44,402 bases of DNA from VFZS01 sp964353255 (GCA_964353255.1 CAYGVJ010000026.1:1-44402), one strand, 5' to 3'. Positions 26,200-34,607 are shown, numbered from the stretch's first letter. The notes: a model not told the origin generated them from the sequence alone. Translations and numbers: made by a program.

Positions 26200-26221
26200 C
26201 CGGGACAGTACACTCAAACAC
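26200..26221. repeat. 22-bp direct repeat, copy 1
   Basis: Bases 26200-26221 (CCGGGACAGTACACTCAA and four more) are identical to 28028-28049, in the same orientation; an AAAAC run precedes both. This copy overlaps the last codon and stop of the racemase gene. The pair frames the racemase and glycoside hydrolase genes. Confidence 0.85.
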
Positions 26222-27023
26222 CATTTCCACAGCTCCGCCGCGCCCGGCACGCCTCCACCAGACCCTTCGCCAGCGAGTCCATGGGGTCTAGCAGCGGCAC
26301 CTCCGGCACATCCGCTTGCTCGAGCGCCAGCGGTATCTCGGTGCAGCCCAGGATGACAACCTCGGCACCCAGTTCCTGGAGGCGCCTAGCGGCCGCCTTC
26401 AGAACACCCCTGGCCGCGGGATAGCCCAACCTTGCCTCGCGGCCGGATTTGACGCCCCACTCCGCGCTGGTGATGGCTTGGTGGACATCGTTCTGAAGCG
26501 GCCCCGGAGGCTCCCAGGGTAGGGTAACCGGCTCCCAACCGCGGGCCGCGATGGGCGCGGAGTAAATCCCGTGCAAATAGGTGCCGTTACTTGAGAGAAT
26601 CCCCACCCGGCGCGCGTCGGGGTGTTGCGCCGCGATGTCCGCCAAAGTGGCCCGGATCATGTGGACGATCTCCACGCCGGCCAACTCCTCCTCGAAGCGG
26701 CTGAAGATCGCCGGCGCGTGAAACGTATTGCATGGTATGCCCAGCACACACGCCCCGTTTGCGACGAGCATCCGCGCGATCCGCGCCACGTTGACTGCGG
26801 GGTTTTGCATTGACGCGCCGCCCGCGAGCGACATCAGGTACTCGGTGCGGTCTTCGATCAACTCCGGGTACTGGGCCAGCAGCAACGGAATGGCATCCTG
26901 GTCCCGGCGCATACCCTGCGCCGCCTGGTATTCGAGCAGCTTGCGCAGAAACAGCGGGTCCACCCATGGGCCCATGCCACCCAGAACCCCGATTGCTGCC
27001 GGCAGCCGCTCCGTAATATTCAC
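26214..27023 (-). CDS. Aspartate/glutamate racemase-family protein
   Basis: A 269-residue member of the Asp/Glu/hydantoin racemase superfamily. Both catalytic Cys motifs are visible: GIPCNTFHAP near residue 100 and ILGCTEIPL near residue 225. The N-terminal AIGVLGGMGPWVDPLFLRKL is typical of the aspartate racemase branch. Such enzymes interconvert L- and D-amino acids without cofactor. The GTG start at 27023 overlaps the glycoside hydrolase stop as GTGA, so translation is coupled. Starting further upstream would run into the hydrolase gene in another frame. Confidence 0.88.
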   Translation of the reverse strand: MNITERLPAAIGVLGGMGPWVDPLFLRKLLEYQAAQGMRRDQDAIPLLLAQYPELIEDRTEYLMSLAGGASMQNPAVNVARIARMLVANGACVLGIPCNTFHAPAIFSRFEEELAGVEIVHMIRATLADIAAQHPDARRVGILSSNGTYLHGIYSAPIAARGWEPVTLPWEPPGPLQNDVHQAITSAEWGVKSGREARLGYPAARGVLKAAARRLQELGAEVVILGCTEIPLALEQADVPEVPLLDPMDSLAKGLVEACRARRSCGNGV

Positions 27024-28051
27024 GGGGTAATCCCCCGCCTCTTGCCGGGCGGGCGAAGCCGGACGTACGTCGGTCTGTTGCGGTCGCAGGCGAGAAGCCC
27101 GTCTTTGTATTCGAGTTCGGCCACCTGGATCAGCGTTCGGCGATGCCATATCGGATCCTTCGGATCCGCGTCCGCTCCCGCCTGATGCGTGAAGTAAAAG
27201 ATGAACGCGCGGTCACCGCTCACGACCACGTCGGCGTGCTGGCCCTTCTGGCGGTCGGTCGGGGTCTGGCCGGGTTCGGCGAGAATGGGCGCGGGCTGGG
27301 CAGTCCACTTGGTAGCGTCGTCGGAGCTGAAGACGCACAGACCCTTCCAGATATCGGTGATCATCCAATACCGGTTTTTCCACCGGAACACCTTCGCCCC
27401 TTCGCCAGGACGGTCGCTGATGGCCACGCCGGCGCGCGTCCAGTGGTGGAGGTCGGGACTGTCGGCGTAGTGAATATGGCTCTGGTCGCGCTCGTCCTTG
27501 TACCAGAGCCGCCACTTTCCTTCACCGAGACGGCACACGGTGGCGTCGATGACGCGATCCGACCCGAGTTCGAGCGTTGACTCGTACTTCCACTTGAGCA
27601 GGTTGTTACTCGTCAGGTGCACGATCTCGCGCGGCGCGTTCCAGTTCTCAAAAATGCCGGGAACGACGGAGAGGTACATGTGGTACTGCTTGCCATCGTC
27701 AACAATGTCCGGCGCCCAGTGCGTGTAGTCGGGCTTACCGTAGTCGATCTCCGCTGTGCCGCGGTACTTCCACGTGGCGCCGCCGTCGGCGGATTCGGCG
27801 ATGCCGATGCGCGTGCCGTGCACCCAGGATACGCCCGCAGCCTCGCGCAGGTTCGCGCGGCGGTTGGTGTAGAACATGAACCACTTCTTCTCGCCCCAAT
27901 TCCAGACCAGGACGGGGTCGGCGGCGCCATCGTGCACCGGGTCGCGAAACAGCGGCTTGAGCGCGAGCTTGCCCTTCGGCTGCGGCTGCGCCCCCAGGGC
28001 GCCCGCCGCCAGCAGAACCACCAAAACCCGGGACAGTACACTCAAACACAC
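27020..28051 (-). CDS. Secreted five-bladed propeller glycoside hydrolase-like protein (GH43/GH32-like)
   Basis: A 343-residue protein with a signal peptide (LVVLLAAGALGAQ) and a beta-propeller repeat pattern: HDGAADPVLVWNWGEKKWFMFY, YTHWAPDIVDDGKQYHMYLS, GSDRVIDATVCRLGEGKWRL and HADVVVSGDRAFIFYF. Acidic residues at matching blade positions (DP, PD, DA) fit the GH43/GH62/GH32 superfamily, whose members cut furanosidic or arabino/xylo links. The exact family cannot be set. The start is GTG at 28051, with GGGAGG farther upstream than ideal. The 22-bp repeat at 28028-28049 lies inside the signal-peptide codons. Confidence 0.78.
   Translation of the reverse strand: MCLSVLSRVLVVLLAAGALGAQPQPKGKLALKPLFRDPVHDGAADPVLVWNWGEKKWFMFYTNRRANLREAAGVSWVHGTRIGIAESADGGATWKYRGTAEIDYGKPDYTHWAPDIVDDGKQYHMYLSVVPGIFENWNAPREIVHLTSNNLLKWKYESTLELGSDRVIDATVCRLGEGKWRLWYKDERDQSHIHYADSPDLHHWTRAGVAISDRPGEGAKVFRWKNRYWMITDIWKGLCVFSSDDATKWTAQPAPILAEPGQTPTDRQKGQHADVVVSGDRAFIFYFTHQAGADADPKDPIWHRRTLIQVAELEYKDGLLACDRNRPTYVRLRPPGKRRGITP
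28028..28049. repeat. 22-bp direct repeat, copy 2
   Basis: Identical to 26200-26221. Here it codes for the first residues of the glycoside hydrolase signal peptide (CLSVLSR on the minus strand). It may mean that this signal peptide was fashioned from a repeated element, or that the 1.8-kb segment between the copies moved as a unit. Confidence 0.85.
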
Positions 28052-28069
28052 TTTCCGATGCTTCCTCCC

Positions 28070-28582
28070 TTACTTCTTCTTCCTGCCTGGAGGCGCGGGC
28101 AGCGGATTGTTGCTGTTGCTCATTTCCCGGTGAACCTTCCAGGACCCGCCCGGCAGCCGCTTGAGAATGACCAGGTACTTGCCGCTCTCGGCGATCGGCT
28201 TGCCGCCGGCCTTGGGCGTGAGCGTCATTGAAGAGGCTCCGCGATCGTAGGCCCAATCGCCGGCGATCTGGGTTTCCTGCGCCGTGTTCGTCAGCTTGAT
28301 CGTGTTGTTCTGGAAGAAAGCTTGGAGCGATGCCTGGATGGCCTGCTTGCCCTCGACGGCCGGTTCGTGAGCGGCCATCACAATCGCGTCGTCCGTGTAC
28401 AGGTTGGCGACTTCAGCCGCGTTGCCGGCGTTGTAAGCGGCCACGACCTGATCGCGAAGAGCGTTGATCGGCGCCGGATCAGGCGCCGCCGCCTTTTCCG
28501 CCGGCGTGGATGCCGGCTGGCAGGCGATCAAAGCGATGCAAACAAGCGCTAGGGTGAACAGACCGAGTTTGCGCGATGTCAT
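28070..28582 (-). CDS. SnoaL/DUF4440-like lipoprotein
   Basis: A 170-residue protein starting at the second of two ATGs (28582), six bases after GGAG; the other ATG at 28588 touches the ribosome site. The N-terminus is a lipoprotein signal with the lipobox LIAC. The rest is an NTF2-like fold: LRDQVVAAYNAGNAAEVANL, YTDDAIVMAAHEPAVEGKQA and a C-terminal beta sheet ending with WKVHREMSNSN. Such domains bind small ligands or act as isomerases; no function can be assigned. It is the first gene of the leftward operon and is divergent from the GNAT gene. Confidence 0.85.
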   Translation of the reverse strand: MTSRKLGLFTLALVCIALIACQPASTPAEKAAAPDPAPINALRDQVVAAYNAGNAAEVANLYTDDAIVMAAHEPAVEGKQAIQASLQAFFQNNTIKLTNTAQETQIAGDWAYDRGASSMTLTPKAGGKPIAESGKYLVILKRLPGGSWKVHREMSNSNNPLPAPPGRKKK

Positions 28583-28752
28583 TGTCATCTCCTTTCGAAA
28601 GTATCTGCCCCGAACTACGGGCCTGAGTATACCACCCAGCCAGGTCCCGTGCCGCACTTCCCCCGACACATGGAAGCCCCGTGGCGCAGGCGATCTTTTC
28701 CACACCTTCCAGTCCCCGGTTTTCCGCTTCTGCTACATTGGGCTTTCAGACC

Positions 28753-29502
28753 GTGAGTAACGCTCCCAGTATCCAGATCCGCACCTTGACCACTCCGGCG
28801 GAATTCGCCCAGGCCGTCGAGGTCCAGAAGCAGGTGTGGGGCTTCGACGAGATCGAGCTAGTGCCTGTTCCCCTGTTCAGCGTGGCCTACCACGTGGGCG
28901 GGCAGACCTTCGCCGCGCATGCTGGCGACCGCATGATCGGGTTCCTGCTGGCCATGCCGGGTTTGAAGCCGGGCGGGAAGGTCTACCTGCACAGCCACAT
29001 GCTGGGCGTGTTGAAGGACTGCCGGAATCGGGGCGCCGGCCGGCTGCTCAAGCTGCGGCAGCGCGAGGACGCTCTGAGCCGCTCCATCGACTTGGTCGAG
29101 TGGACGTTCGACCCGCTGGAACTGACGAACGCCCACTTCAACATCGAGCGACTCGGTATCATCGTGCGGCGCTACGTGTTGAACCAGTACGGCACGACAA
29201 CCAGCCACCTGCACGGCGGCCTGCCGACCGACCGCTGTGTGGCGGAGTGGTGGCTGGAGAGTGCGCGGGTCGAGGCGATCGTGTCAGGACGTCCGCCGGC
29301 GCGGCCGCCGGTTCGCGCCGCCGTCGAGGTGCCCGCAAGTATTGGCGTGCTCCGCCAGCAGGATCCGAAACGGGCGCGGGACATCCAGCAAGGCGTAAGC
29401 GAGCAGTTCGTGGCGCACCTTAAAAGTGGCCTGGCGGTGATCGGCTTCGAGCGCGCCGAGGACGCGGGAAGGTATTTGCTAGGGGAATGGCCATCCGAGT
29501 AG
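28753..29502 (+). CDS. Predicted GNAT-superfamily acyltransferase (COG3375-like)
   Basis: About 249 residues if started at the GTG at 28753; an earlier GTG at 28681 would add 24 poorly structured residues. The GNAT core is seen in VQKQVWGFDEIELVP, HAGDRMIGFLLAMPG, YLHSHMLGVLKDCRNRGAGR (beta-4 and the acyl-CoA loop) and SIDLVEWTFDPLELTNAHFN. It overlaps the downstream enolase-superfamily gene by 16 bases. Proteins of this type beside a MenC-like enzyme have been linked with N-succinylation of amino acids in the NSAR pathway; this is my inference for the pair here. Confidence 0.85.
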   Translation: MSNAPSIQIRTLTTPAEFAQAVEVQKQVWGFDEIELVPVPLFSVAYHVGGQTFAAHAGDRMIGFLLAMPGLKPGGKVYLHSHMLGVLKDCRNRGAGRLLKLRQREDALSRSIDLVEWTFDPLELTNAHFNIERLGIIVRRYVLNQYGTTTSHLHGGLPTDRCVAEWWLESARVEAIVSGRPPARPPVRAAVEVPASIGVLRQQDPKRARDIQQGVSEQFVAHLKSGLAVIGFERAEDAGRYLLGEWPSE

Positions 29503-30602
29503 ACCGCATCACTCTGCGCGAGATCCACCTGCCGCTGGTGCAATTCTTCGAGACCAGCTTCGGGCGCACCACCGAGCGGCGGATCGTGCTCGTAGAGGTG
29601 GTCGCCGGCGAGGTTTCAGGTTGGGGCGAGGTCACGGCTGGCGAGCAGCCCTTCTACAACGAGGAGTGGACCGAGTCGGCGTGGTTGATCCTGCGGGAGT
29701 TTGCCGCGCCGCGCGTGCTGGGCAGGGAACTGGGGAGCGCCGCGGAGGTCGGCCCGCTCGTGGGGCATATCCGCGGGCACCGCATGGCCAGCGGGGGCCT
29801 GGAAGCCGCGGTGTGGGATCTGGAGGCCCGCCTGCTCGGGCTGCCGCTCTGGAAACACATTGGAGGCGGGGCGCGCGCCGAGATCCCCTGCGGCGTCTCG
29901 ATCGGCATTCAGGAATCCGTCGGCGACCTCTTGAAGAAGATCGAGCGGGAGCTGGCCTCCGGCTACCAGCGCATCAAGCTCAAGATCAAGCCGGGGCGGG
30001 ACGTGGACGTGGTGCGCGAGGTGCGGCGCGAGTTTCCCGGCATCAAGCTGATGGTGGACGCCAACTCGGCTTACACGCTGGCCGACGCGGATCACCTGCG
30101 GCGGCTGGACGAGTTCCACCTGATGATGATCGAGCAGCCGCTGGCGCACGACGATATCATCGACCACGCCGTGCTACAGGCGAAGCTGGAAACCCCGATC
30201 TGCCTGGACGAGTGCATTCGCTCGGCGCGGCACGCCGAGCAAGCTGTTCGGCTGAGGGCCTGCCGGATCATCAACATCAAGCTGGGACGTGTAGGCGGCT
30301 TCCGGGAGGCCCGGCGCGTGCACGACGTCGCGCAGGCCGCCGGCATTCCGGTTTGGTGCGGAGGGATGCTGGAGACCGGGGTGGGCCGCGCGCACAACAT
30401 CGCGCTCGCCACGCTTCCCAACTTCGTGCTGCCGGGCGACGTGTCGGCCAGCCGGCGCTACTGGGCGCGCGACGTGATCGTGCCGCCGGTCGAGGTCACG
30501 CCGGCCGGGACCATCCTGATCCGCGACGAGCCCGGCTTCGGCTACGCCCTGGATCTCGACTTCATCCGCCAGGTCACCGTCCGCCAGGAGACGCTGTTTT
30601 GA
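29487..30602 (+). CDS. o-Succinylbenzoate synthase / N-succinylamino acid racemase-like enzyme
   Basis: A 371-residue enolase-superfamily enzyme of the OSBS/NSAR branch. Catalytic elements are intact: KLKIKPGRDVDVV (second-strand KxK), MVDANSAYTL (Asp ligand), MIEQPL (Glu ligand), CLDECIRS (Asp/Glu ligand) and NIKLGRVGG (last Lys). OSBS makes o-succinylbenzoate in menaquinone synthesis; many relatives racemise N-succinylamino acids or do both. No other men gene is in the window, and coupling with a GNAT acyltransferase favours the NSAR role. The ATG start at 29487 lies inside the acyltransferase gene. Confidence 0.88.
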   Translation: MAIRVDRITLREIHLPLVQFFETSFGRTTERRIVLVEVVAGEVSGWGEVTAGEQPFYNEEWTESAWLILREFAAPRVLGRELGSAAEVGPLVGHIRGHRMASGGLEAAVWDLEARLLGLPLWKHIGGGARAEIPCGVSIGIQESVGDLLKKIERELASGYQRIKLKIKPGRDVDVVREVRREFPGIKLMVDANSAYTLADADHLRRLDEFHLMMIEQPLAHDDIIDHAVLQAKLETPICLDECIRSARHAEQAVRLRACRIINIKLGRVGGFREARRVHDVAQAAGIPVWCGGMLETGVGRAHNIALATLPNFVLPGDVSASRRYWARDVIVPPVEVTPAGTILIRDEPGFGYALDLDFIRQVTVRQETLF

Positions 30603-30615
30603 CCGAGTCCTCCGC

Positions 30616-31911
30616 ATGACGGCCTTCAGGGCGCTGCTGCGCCGCAACCGCAACTACCGCTTCACCTGGCTGGGTCAGGTGGTGAGCGAGACCGGTGATC
30701 ACTTCAACAACGTCGCCGTGTTCAGCCTGGCGCTGGCGGCGACGCGCTCGGGGCTGGTGGTGAGCGGCATCATGCTGGCGCGCGCCGTGGCCGTTATCGT
30801 GGCCGGTCCCGCGGCCGGCGTGGTGCTGGACCGGCTGGACCGCAAGCGCACCATGATCGCGAGTGACCTGATCCGCGCGGTGGTGGCGGCCGCCTTCATC
30901 CTGACCGTGCGGTGGCCGGAGCCCTGGCTGCTCTACCTGTTGAGCGGCCTGCTGATGTTCGCCTCGCCCTTCTTCACCAGTGGCAGAGCTTCCATCCTGC
31001 CGACCATTGCCAGCCGCGAGGAGTTGCACACCGCCAACTCGCTAACCCAGGCCACGCAGTGGACCACGCTGACACTGGGCGCCTTTTTGGCCGGCGGCGC
31101 GGTGATGCAGTTCGGCCACCAGTGGGCCTTCTTCCTCAACGCGCTGTCGTTCCTGTACTCGGCCTGGGCCATCTCCCAGTTGCGGACGCCGGCAGGCCAC
31201 TTCCGGGCCGAGTGCGCGGCGCTCACCGAGGCCGAAGTGGCGCGTCCCTGGCGGGACTACGCCGCCGGCCTCCGCTACATGCGGGCCACGCCGCTGATTC
31301 TGGGCATCGCCGTGGTCCACGTGGGCTGGGCCACTGGCGGCGGCGCAGCGCAGATCCTGTTCAGCCTGTTCGGCGAACTGGTGTTCCGGCGGGGCGCGGC
31401 GGGCATCGGGGCCATTTACGGCTGCGCCGGAATCGGGTTGCTGGTGGGCGCCGGAGTGGCCCACTGGTTCGGCCGGCGGGCCGGCTTTGCCGCCTACAAG
31501 CGCGCCATCGTCGCCTCCTATGTCCTCCACGGCGGGGCTTACATCCTGTTCAGCCAGGCGCGCAGCTTCGCCCTGGCGCTGGTGTTCATCGCGCTATCGC
31601 GCGCGGCCGTGGCGGTCAGCTCGGTGCTCAACATGTCGCAACTGCTGCGGCATGTCCCGGACGCCTACCGCGGGCGGGTCTTCGCCACCCTGGAGTCCCT
31701 GACCTGGGCGGCGATGATGGTCTCGATGATGGCCGCCGGCGCCGCCTCGCAAACGGTGAGCCCGCGGGTGATCGGGCTGTGGTCGGGCGTACTCAGCTCG
31801 CTGACCGCTGTCTACTGGGGCCTGCTCGACTGGGCCGGCCGCCTGCCCGAGCCGGCCATGGAAGGCGTCGAGCCCGAGGAGATCGAAGTCCACGGCGAGC
31901 CGACGGTGTGA
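30616..31911 (+). CDS. MFS transporter, EntS/MFS_3-like (locus B host gene)
   Basis: A 431-residue transporter with about twelve membrane helices. The opening NRNYRFTWLGQVVSETGDHF and the loop DRLDRKRTMIASDLIRA fit the MFS_3 (enterobactin exporter-like) group of drug or siderophore exporters. It follows the enolase-type gene by 13 bases and probably shares its transcript. Its C-terminus RLPEPAMEGVEPEEIEVH is acidic and cytoplasmic. The last 88 bases recur at 33293-33380 and the last 61 at 35427-35487, separated by defence-type genes, just as at locus A. Confidence 0.9.
   Translation: MTAFRALLRRNRNYRFTWLGQVVSETGDHFNNVAVFSLALAATRSGLVVSGIMLARAVAVIVAGPAAGVVLDRLDRKRTMIASDLIRAVVAAAFILTVRWPEPWLLYLLSGLLMFASPFFTSGRASILPTIASREELHTANSLTQATQWTTLTLGAFLAGGAVMQFGHQWAFFLNALSFLYSAWAISQLRTPAGHFRAECAALTEAEVARPWRDYAAGLRYMRATPLILGIAVVHVGWATGGGAAQILFSLFGELVFRRGAAGIGAIYGCAGIGLLVGAGVAHWFGRRAGFAAYKRAIVASYVLHGGAYILFSQARSFALALVFIALSRAAVAVSSVLNMSQLLRHVPDAYRGRVFATLESLTWAAMMVSMMAAGAASQTVSPRVIGLWSGVLSSLTAVYWGLLDWAGRLPEPAMEGVEPEEIEVHGEPTV
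31824..31911 (+). repeat. Locus B 3'-end repeat, copy 1 (in the intact gene)
   Basis: The last 88 bases of the transporter gene, ending exactly at TGA. Copy 2 differs at four positions, three of them synonymous (GAC/GAT, CCG/CCC, ACG/ACC) and one M to V. Copy 3 differs only by the same M to V change. Confidence 0.92.
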
Positions 31912-32065
31912 GGGACCCGAAGGCAGGAGGGAGGGGCGCCGCTGTCACACCTCGAGTCTTCCCAGCTGGTGCAGTGGCGGCCGGGCCCGACTGGCGAAAC
32001 CCGCGGAAAACCCTACGTGTTCCGGCCAAGTCGGCAGAGAACGCTTGGGGGAGACCGGGCCCTGC

Positions 32066-33244
32066 CTAAAGAAGGTGCGACCGCACATCACTCCAGGCGG
32101 TGTCCCCGAACCACGTCCGCACCAAACGCAGTTTTCCCTGCCTCAAGAGGTCGCCCCATGGATTCCTGATCGCCCCTCTGGCAGCTCGCTGGGCTTCCTC
32201 GGGGTTCTGGTGCACGAGCACCAACGTGTTCTCCGGCTCATGGTTGAGCCATTCCACCAGGACCCGGTTGACCCCTTTGTCGCGAAAGCTGTAGCCGCTC
32301 ACCACGAGGTGCCGGGACTGCACGAGGATTCGCCGAAAGAGGCAGAACAGGTCCGCGGAGATCCCGCCGGTGTAATCCAGCATCTTGTTGAAAGTCCCGA
32401 GCAGGAGCAGCGGCCGCATGCCCAGCGGGAACGGCAGTAGCTGCCCTCTGCCATCGTGCGCGTGGTCGGAGTCGCCAGATACCCTGGCGAAAAGGGTACG
32501 CCTGACGGTCCCGGACTCTCGCCTGTACGCCCACCAATCCACCGAGCCGTGCAGCTTCAGCAGCTTCGTCTTGGCCGTACCTTCGAGCAATCGAGAATCC
32601 CAGAAGGCGACCTCCTCACCGTCCGGCTTGAATCCGTCCTCAAACGCGACGCCTTTCGCGCTCAGGACGCGCTCGATCACGCGGTCGTGGTTCAAGGTGA
32701 AGACGTTGCAGCGTTCGACGGCTGGATCGCGCGCGGCCTCGACGAGACACCCGAGGTGATCCAGTGTCCCCGGGTCCTCGGACAGTTGCGAGCTGACAGT
32801 GTCCTGCACGTAATTGCATACTTCGTCGGCCAGCTCCGCCAGACCCACGCCGTCTGGAACAGGGACCGCACAGCCAACGCGCTTCGCGAATTCCTCCACC
32901 GCCGGGTTCTCGTACTCGGAACTGCGGTGGTCGTGAAGCTGTGCTGCAACATAGTACAAGTCTTCGTAATTCACCTCTCGGTCTTTCTCGTTCTCGTCGA
33001 AGTAGCCTTGGCAGTACTCTCGGGCCCAGTGGAGGAAGTTCCCAATCGCCGCGACAATCTTCCGGTCGGCCGACGATAGCGTCTGGAACCGGGCGTTACG
33101 GTAATACCGCTCGTCGGTGTGTCGCGCAACACCGCTGGTGTCCAGAACAGCTCGGGTGACCTCATTTGTGTCCAGTATGCCCGCTGGCCGCGACACGCCG
33201 GCACCCAAGAGAAAGCAGACGCGTAGCTTCGTTTCCTTTGCCAT
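32066..33244 (-). CDS. SIR2-like domain protein, probable NAD-consuming defence effector
   Basis: A 392-residue protein from the ATG at 33244; the frame stays open upstream, but that part is antisense to the duplicated transporter end and is not gene. SIR2-like NAD-binding motifs are present: FLLGAGVSRPAGI near the N-terminus, NVFTLNHDRVIERVL (TxNxD type), LKLHGSVDWW and VVSGYSFRDKGVN near residue 330. Stand-alone proteins of this class in bacteria deplete NAD during phage infection (Thoeris, DSR, Avs-like systems), but no partner gene is visible here. It is the sole gene of cargo block B1, between copies 1 and 2 of the transporter 3' end. The 154 bases on its right of the transporter stop hold nothing I recognise. 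Confidence 0.85.
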   Translation of the reverse strand: MAKETKLRVCFLLGAGVSRPAGILDTNEVTRAVLDTSGVARHTDERYYRNARFQTLSSADRKIVAAIGNFLHWAREYCQGYFDENEKDREVNYEDLYYVAAQLHDHRSSEYENPAVEEFAKRVGCAVPVPDGVGLAELADEVCNYVQDTVSSQLSEDPGTLDHLGCLVEAARDPAVERCNVFTLNHDRVIERVLSAKGVAFEDGFKPDGEEVAFWDSRLLEGTAKTKLLKLHGSVDWWAYRRESGTVRRTLFARVSGDSDHAHDGRGQLLPFPLGMRPLLLLGTFNKMLDYTGGISADLFCLFRRILVQSRHLVVSGYSFRDKGVNRVLVEWLNHEPENTLVLVHQNPEEAQRAARGAIRNPWGDLLRQGKLRLVRTWFGDTAWSDVRSHLL

Positions 33245-33292
33245 GCGATTGGGTCCCGGCACTGAGTGTACCAGAGTCTCCTCCATCGAGTC

Positions 33293-33380
33293 GCTCGATT
33301 GGGCCGGCCGCCTGCCCGAGCCGGCCGTGGAAGGCGTCGAGCCCGAGGAGATCGAAGTCCACGGCGAGCCCACCGTGTGA
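33293..33380 (+). repeat. Locus B 3'-end repeat, copy 2 (displaced gene end)
   Basis: An 88-base copy of the transporter 3' end at offset 1469, with stop TGA at 33378-33380. It is preceded by CGAGTCG (33287-33293), the reverse complement of the core of the junction motif found at the third copies of both loci. It has no start codon and is a fragment. Confidence 0.92.
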
Positions 33381-33429
33381 GGGCGCGGTCGTGCGGTGGG
33401 TGCTATACTCGAGGTGCCGGGAGGAATCT

Positions 33430-33633
33430 ATGAATCGCGCCTCCAATGACCCACGGTTCGACTTCCAGGCGAATCCCACGCTCGAGGAGTTGATCCGCCA
33501 GCAGGGCAAGAGGCCGATCGAGGACCCGCAGACCCTGCACGGCGACTTCTGGCCCGAGGATGAGCCTGTCGAGGACTTCCTGGCGGCCCTTCATGAGTGG
33601 AGGGGCCACCTTGAGGCTGACCGGGCCGCATGA
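33430..33633 (+). CDS. Small antitoxin-like protein (VapB-type partner)
   Basis: A 67-residue acidic protein from the ATG at 33430, with GGGAGG six bases upstream. The sequence PTLEELIRQQGKRPIEDPQT and a C-terminal DEPVEDFLAALHEWRG tail match the short partners often found before PIN-domain genes, which wrap the toxin active site. No DNA-binding domain is obvious. It overlaps the PIN gene by four bases (ATGA). A TATACT at 33403-33408 could be its -10 element. Confidence 0.8.
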   Translation: MNRASNDPRFDFQANPTLEELIRQQGKRPIEDPQTLHGDFWPEDEPVEDFLAALHEWRGHLEADRAA

Positions 33634-34031
33634 GCGGCGTCCTGCTCGACACCGACGTGCTTTCCTTCCTGTTCAAGAACCATCCCCTGGCGGCCCGTTA
33701 CGATTCCGAGTTGACCGACCGTCACCTCCTCGTATCCTTCATGACGATCGCTGAGTTGGACCGCTGGGCCATCCACGCCAATTGGGGTGAAGCCCGGCTC
33801 CAACGGCTGCACGAGTTCCTGGAGCCCTTCGTGGTCGCCCCGTACAACCGCGAACTCTGCCGCCGATGGGCGGAGGTCACGGTGGCCGCGGAACGAAGGG
33901 GCCGCCGCATCGACTGCGCCGACGCGTGGATCGCCGCCACGGCACTACTGTACGGCGTCCCCCTCGTCACCCACAACCGGCCCCACTACGCGGGCGTTCC
34001 GGGCCTTGCTCTGATCTCCCACGCGGCGTAG
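33630..34031 (+). CDS. PIN-domain ribonuclease toxin (VapC-like)
   Basis: A 133-residue PIN-domain protein. The acidic active-site residues are in place: GVLLDTDVLSFLF (first Asp), MTIAELDRW (Glu) and DCADAWIAATALL (Asp pair), followed by LVTHNRPHYAGVPGL. VapC toxins cut tRNA or rRNA when the antitoxin is degraded. It is coupled to the upstream antitoxin. It belongs to cargo block B2, after the second copy of the transporter 3' end. Confidence 0.88.
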   Translation: MSGVLLDTDVLSFLFKNHPLAARYDSELTDRHLLVSFMTIAELDRWAIHANWGEARLQRLHEFLEPFVVAPYNRELCRRWAEVTVAAERRGRRIDCADAWIAATALLYGVPLVTHNRPHYAGVPGLALISHAA

Positions 34032-34039
34032 CGGCCCCC

Positions 34040-34500
34040 GACCGGAAGGCCATCCCCGCCGGGATGATGGGCACGTGGCGCGGCAGCTTGGAGCGGAAGT
34101 CGCCCAGGTTGCGCCAGCGCGTGGTCGCGGCCAGATCGACATCGGTGACCACCACGGTGCCTCACTCCTTGGCCAGGGCGATGGCGCGGCCAGCATGGCC
34201 CCAGACAGCCGAGAGCATCCAGTTGCGGCTGACATCCTCGCAGGTGCTGCTCACCAGGTGGGCTTGGTTCCCGGCGGCGCGCGCCCACGCCAGGGCGGGG
34301 TTGCAGCCCCACACCGGCCAAGTGATGACTTCTGTGCGCCGCGTGGTGAGCTCGCGCACCACTTCGGGGAATAACCCATCGCAGCGCATCATAGTCCCGA
34401 GCCTCCGGAAGGCGGTCTCGAAGACCGGGTAGTCCCGGCCAAGCATCACGCCCTGTTCGACCTCGCCGTCCGGTAGCCTGACCCTCCGGCAGCCATGCTG
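34040..34500 (-). pseudogene. Nitrilase-superfamily (carbon-nitrogen hydrolase) C-terminal fragment
   Basis: The minus strand reads LPDGEVEQGVMLGRDYPVFE, then RRLGTMMRCDGLFPEVVREL, VITWPVWGCNPALAWARAA, HLVSSTCEDVSRNWML, a TGA at 34162-34164, and then GTVVVTDVDLAATTRW and NLGDFRSKLPRHVP. This matches the C-terminal half of carbon-nitrogen hydrolases, with Cys in the RCDGLFPE elbow where the catalytic Cys lies. The TGA falls where family members have W (KEWGTVVV), a single-base change. The N-terminal half with the Glu and Lys of the triad is missing. It is a dead fragment carried in block B2 between two defence modules. The edges are approximate. Confidence 0.75.
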
Positions 34501-34607
34501 TAGTCAGTGGCTTCACCTCCACTAGTAGGGGACCGGCATCCTCACTGCTGCACAGTGTGCCGGAGGTGGCGGCGTGAGGGGGTAGAATGCTGGCAGGAGG
34601 TGGCACG

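Noticed and set aside
33245..33373. N-terminal extension of the SIR2-like protein
   Set aside because: It reads antisense through the duplicated transporter end, and the SIR2 glycine motif follows the ATG at 33244 at the usual distance.
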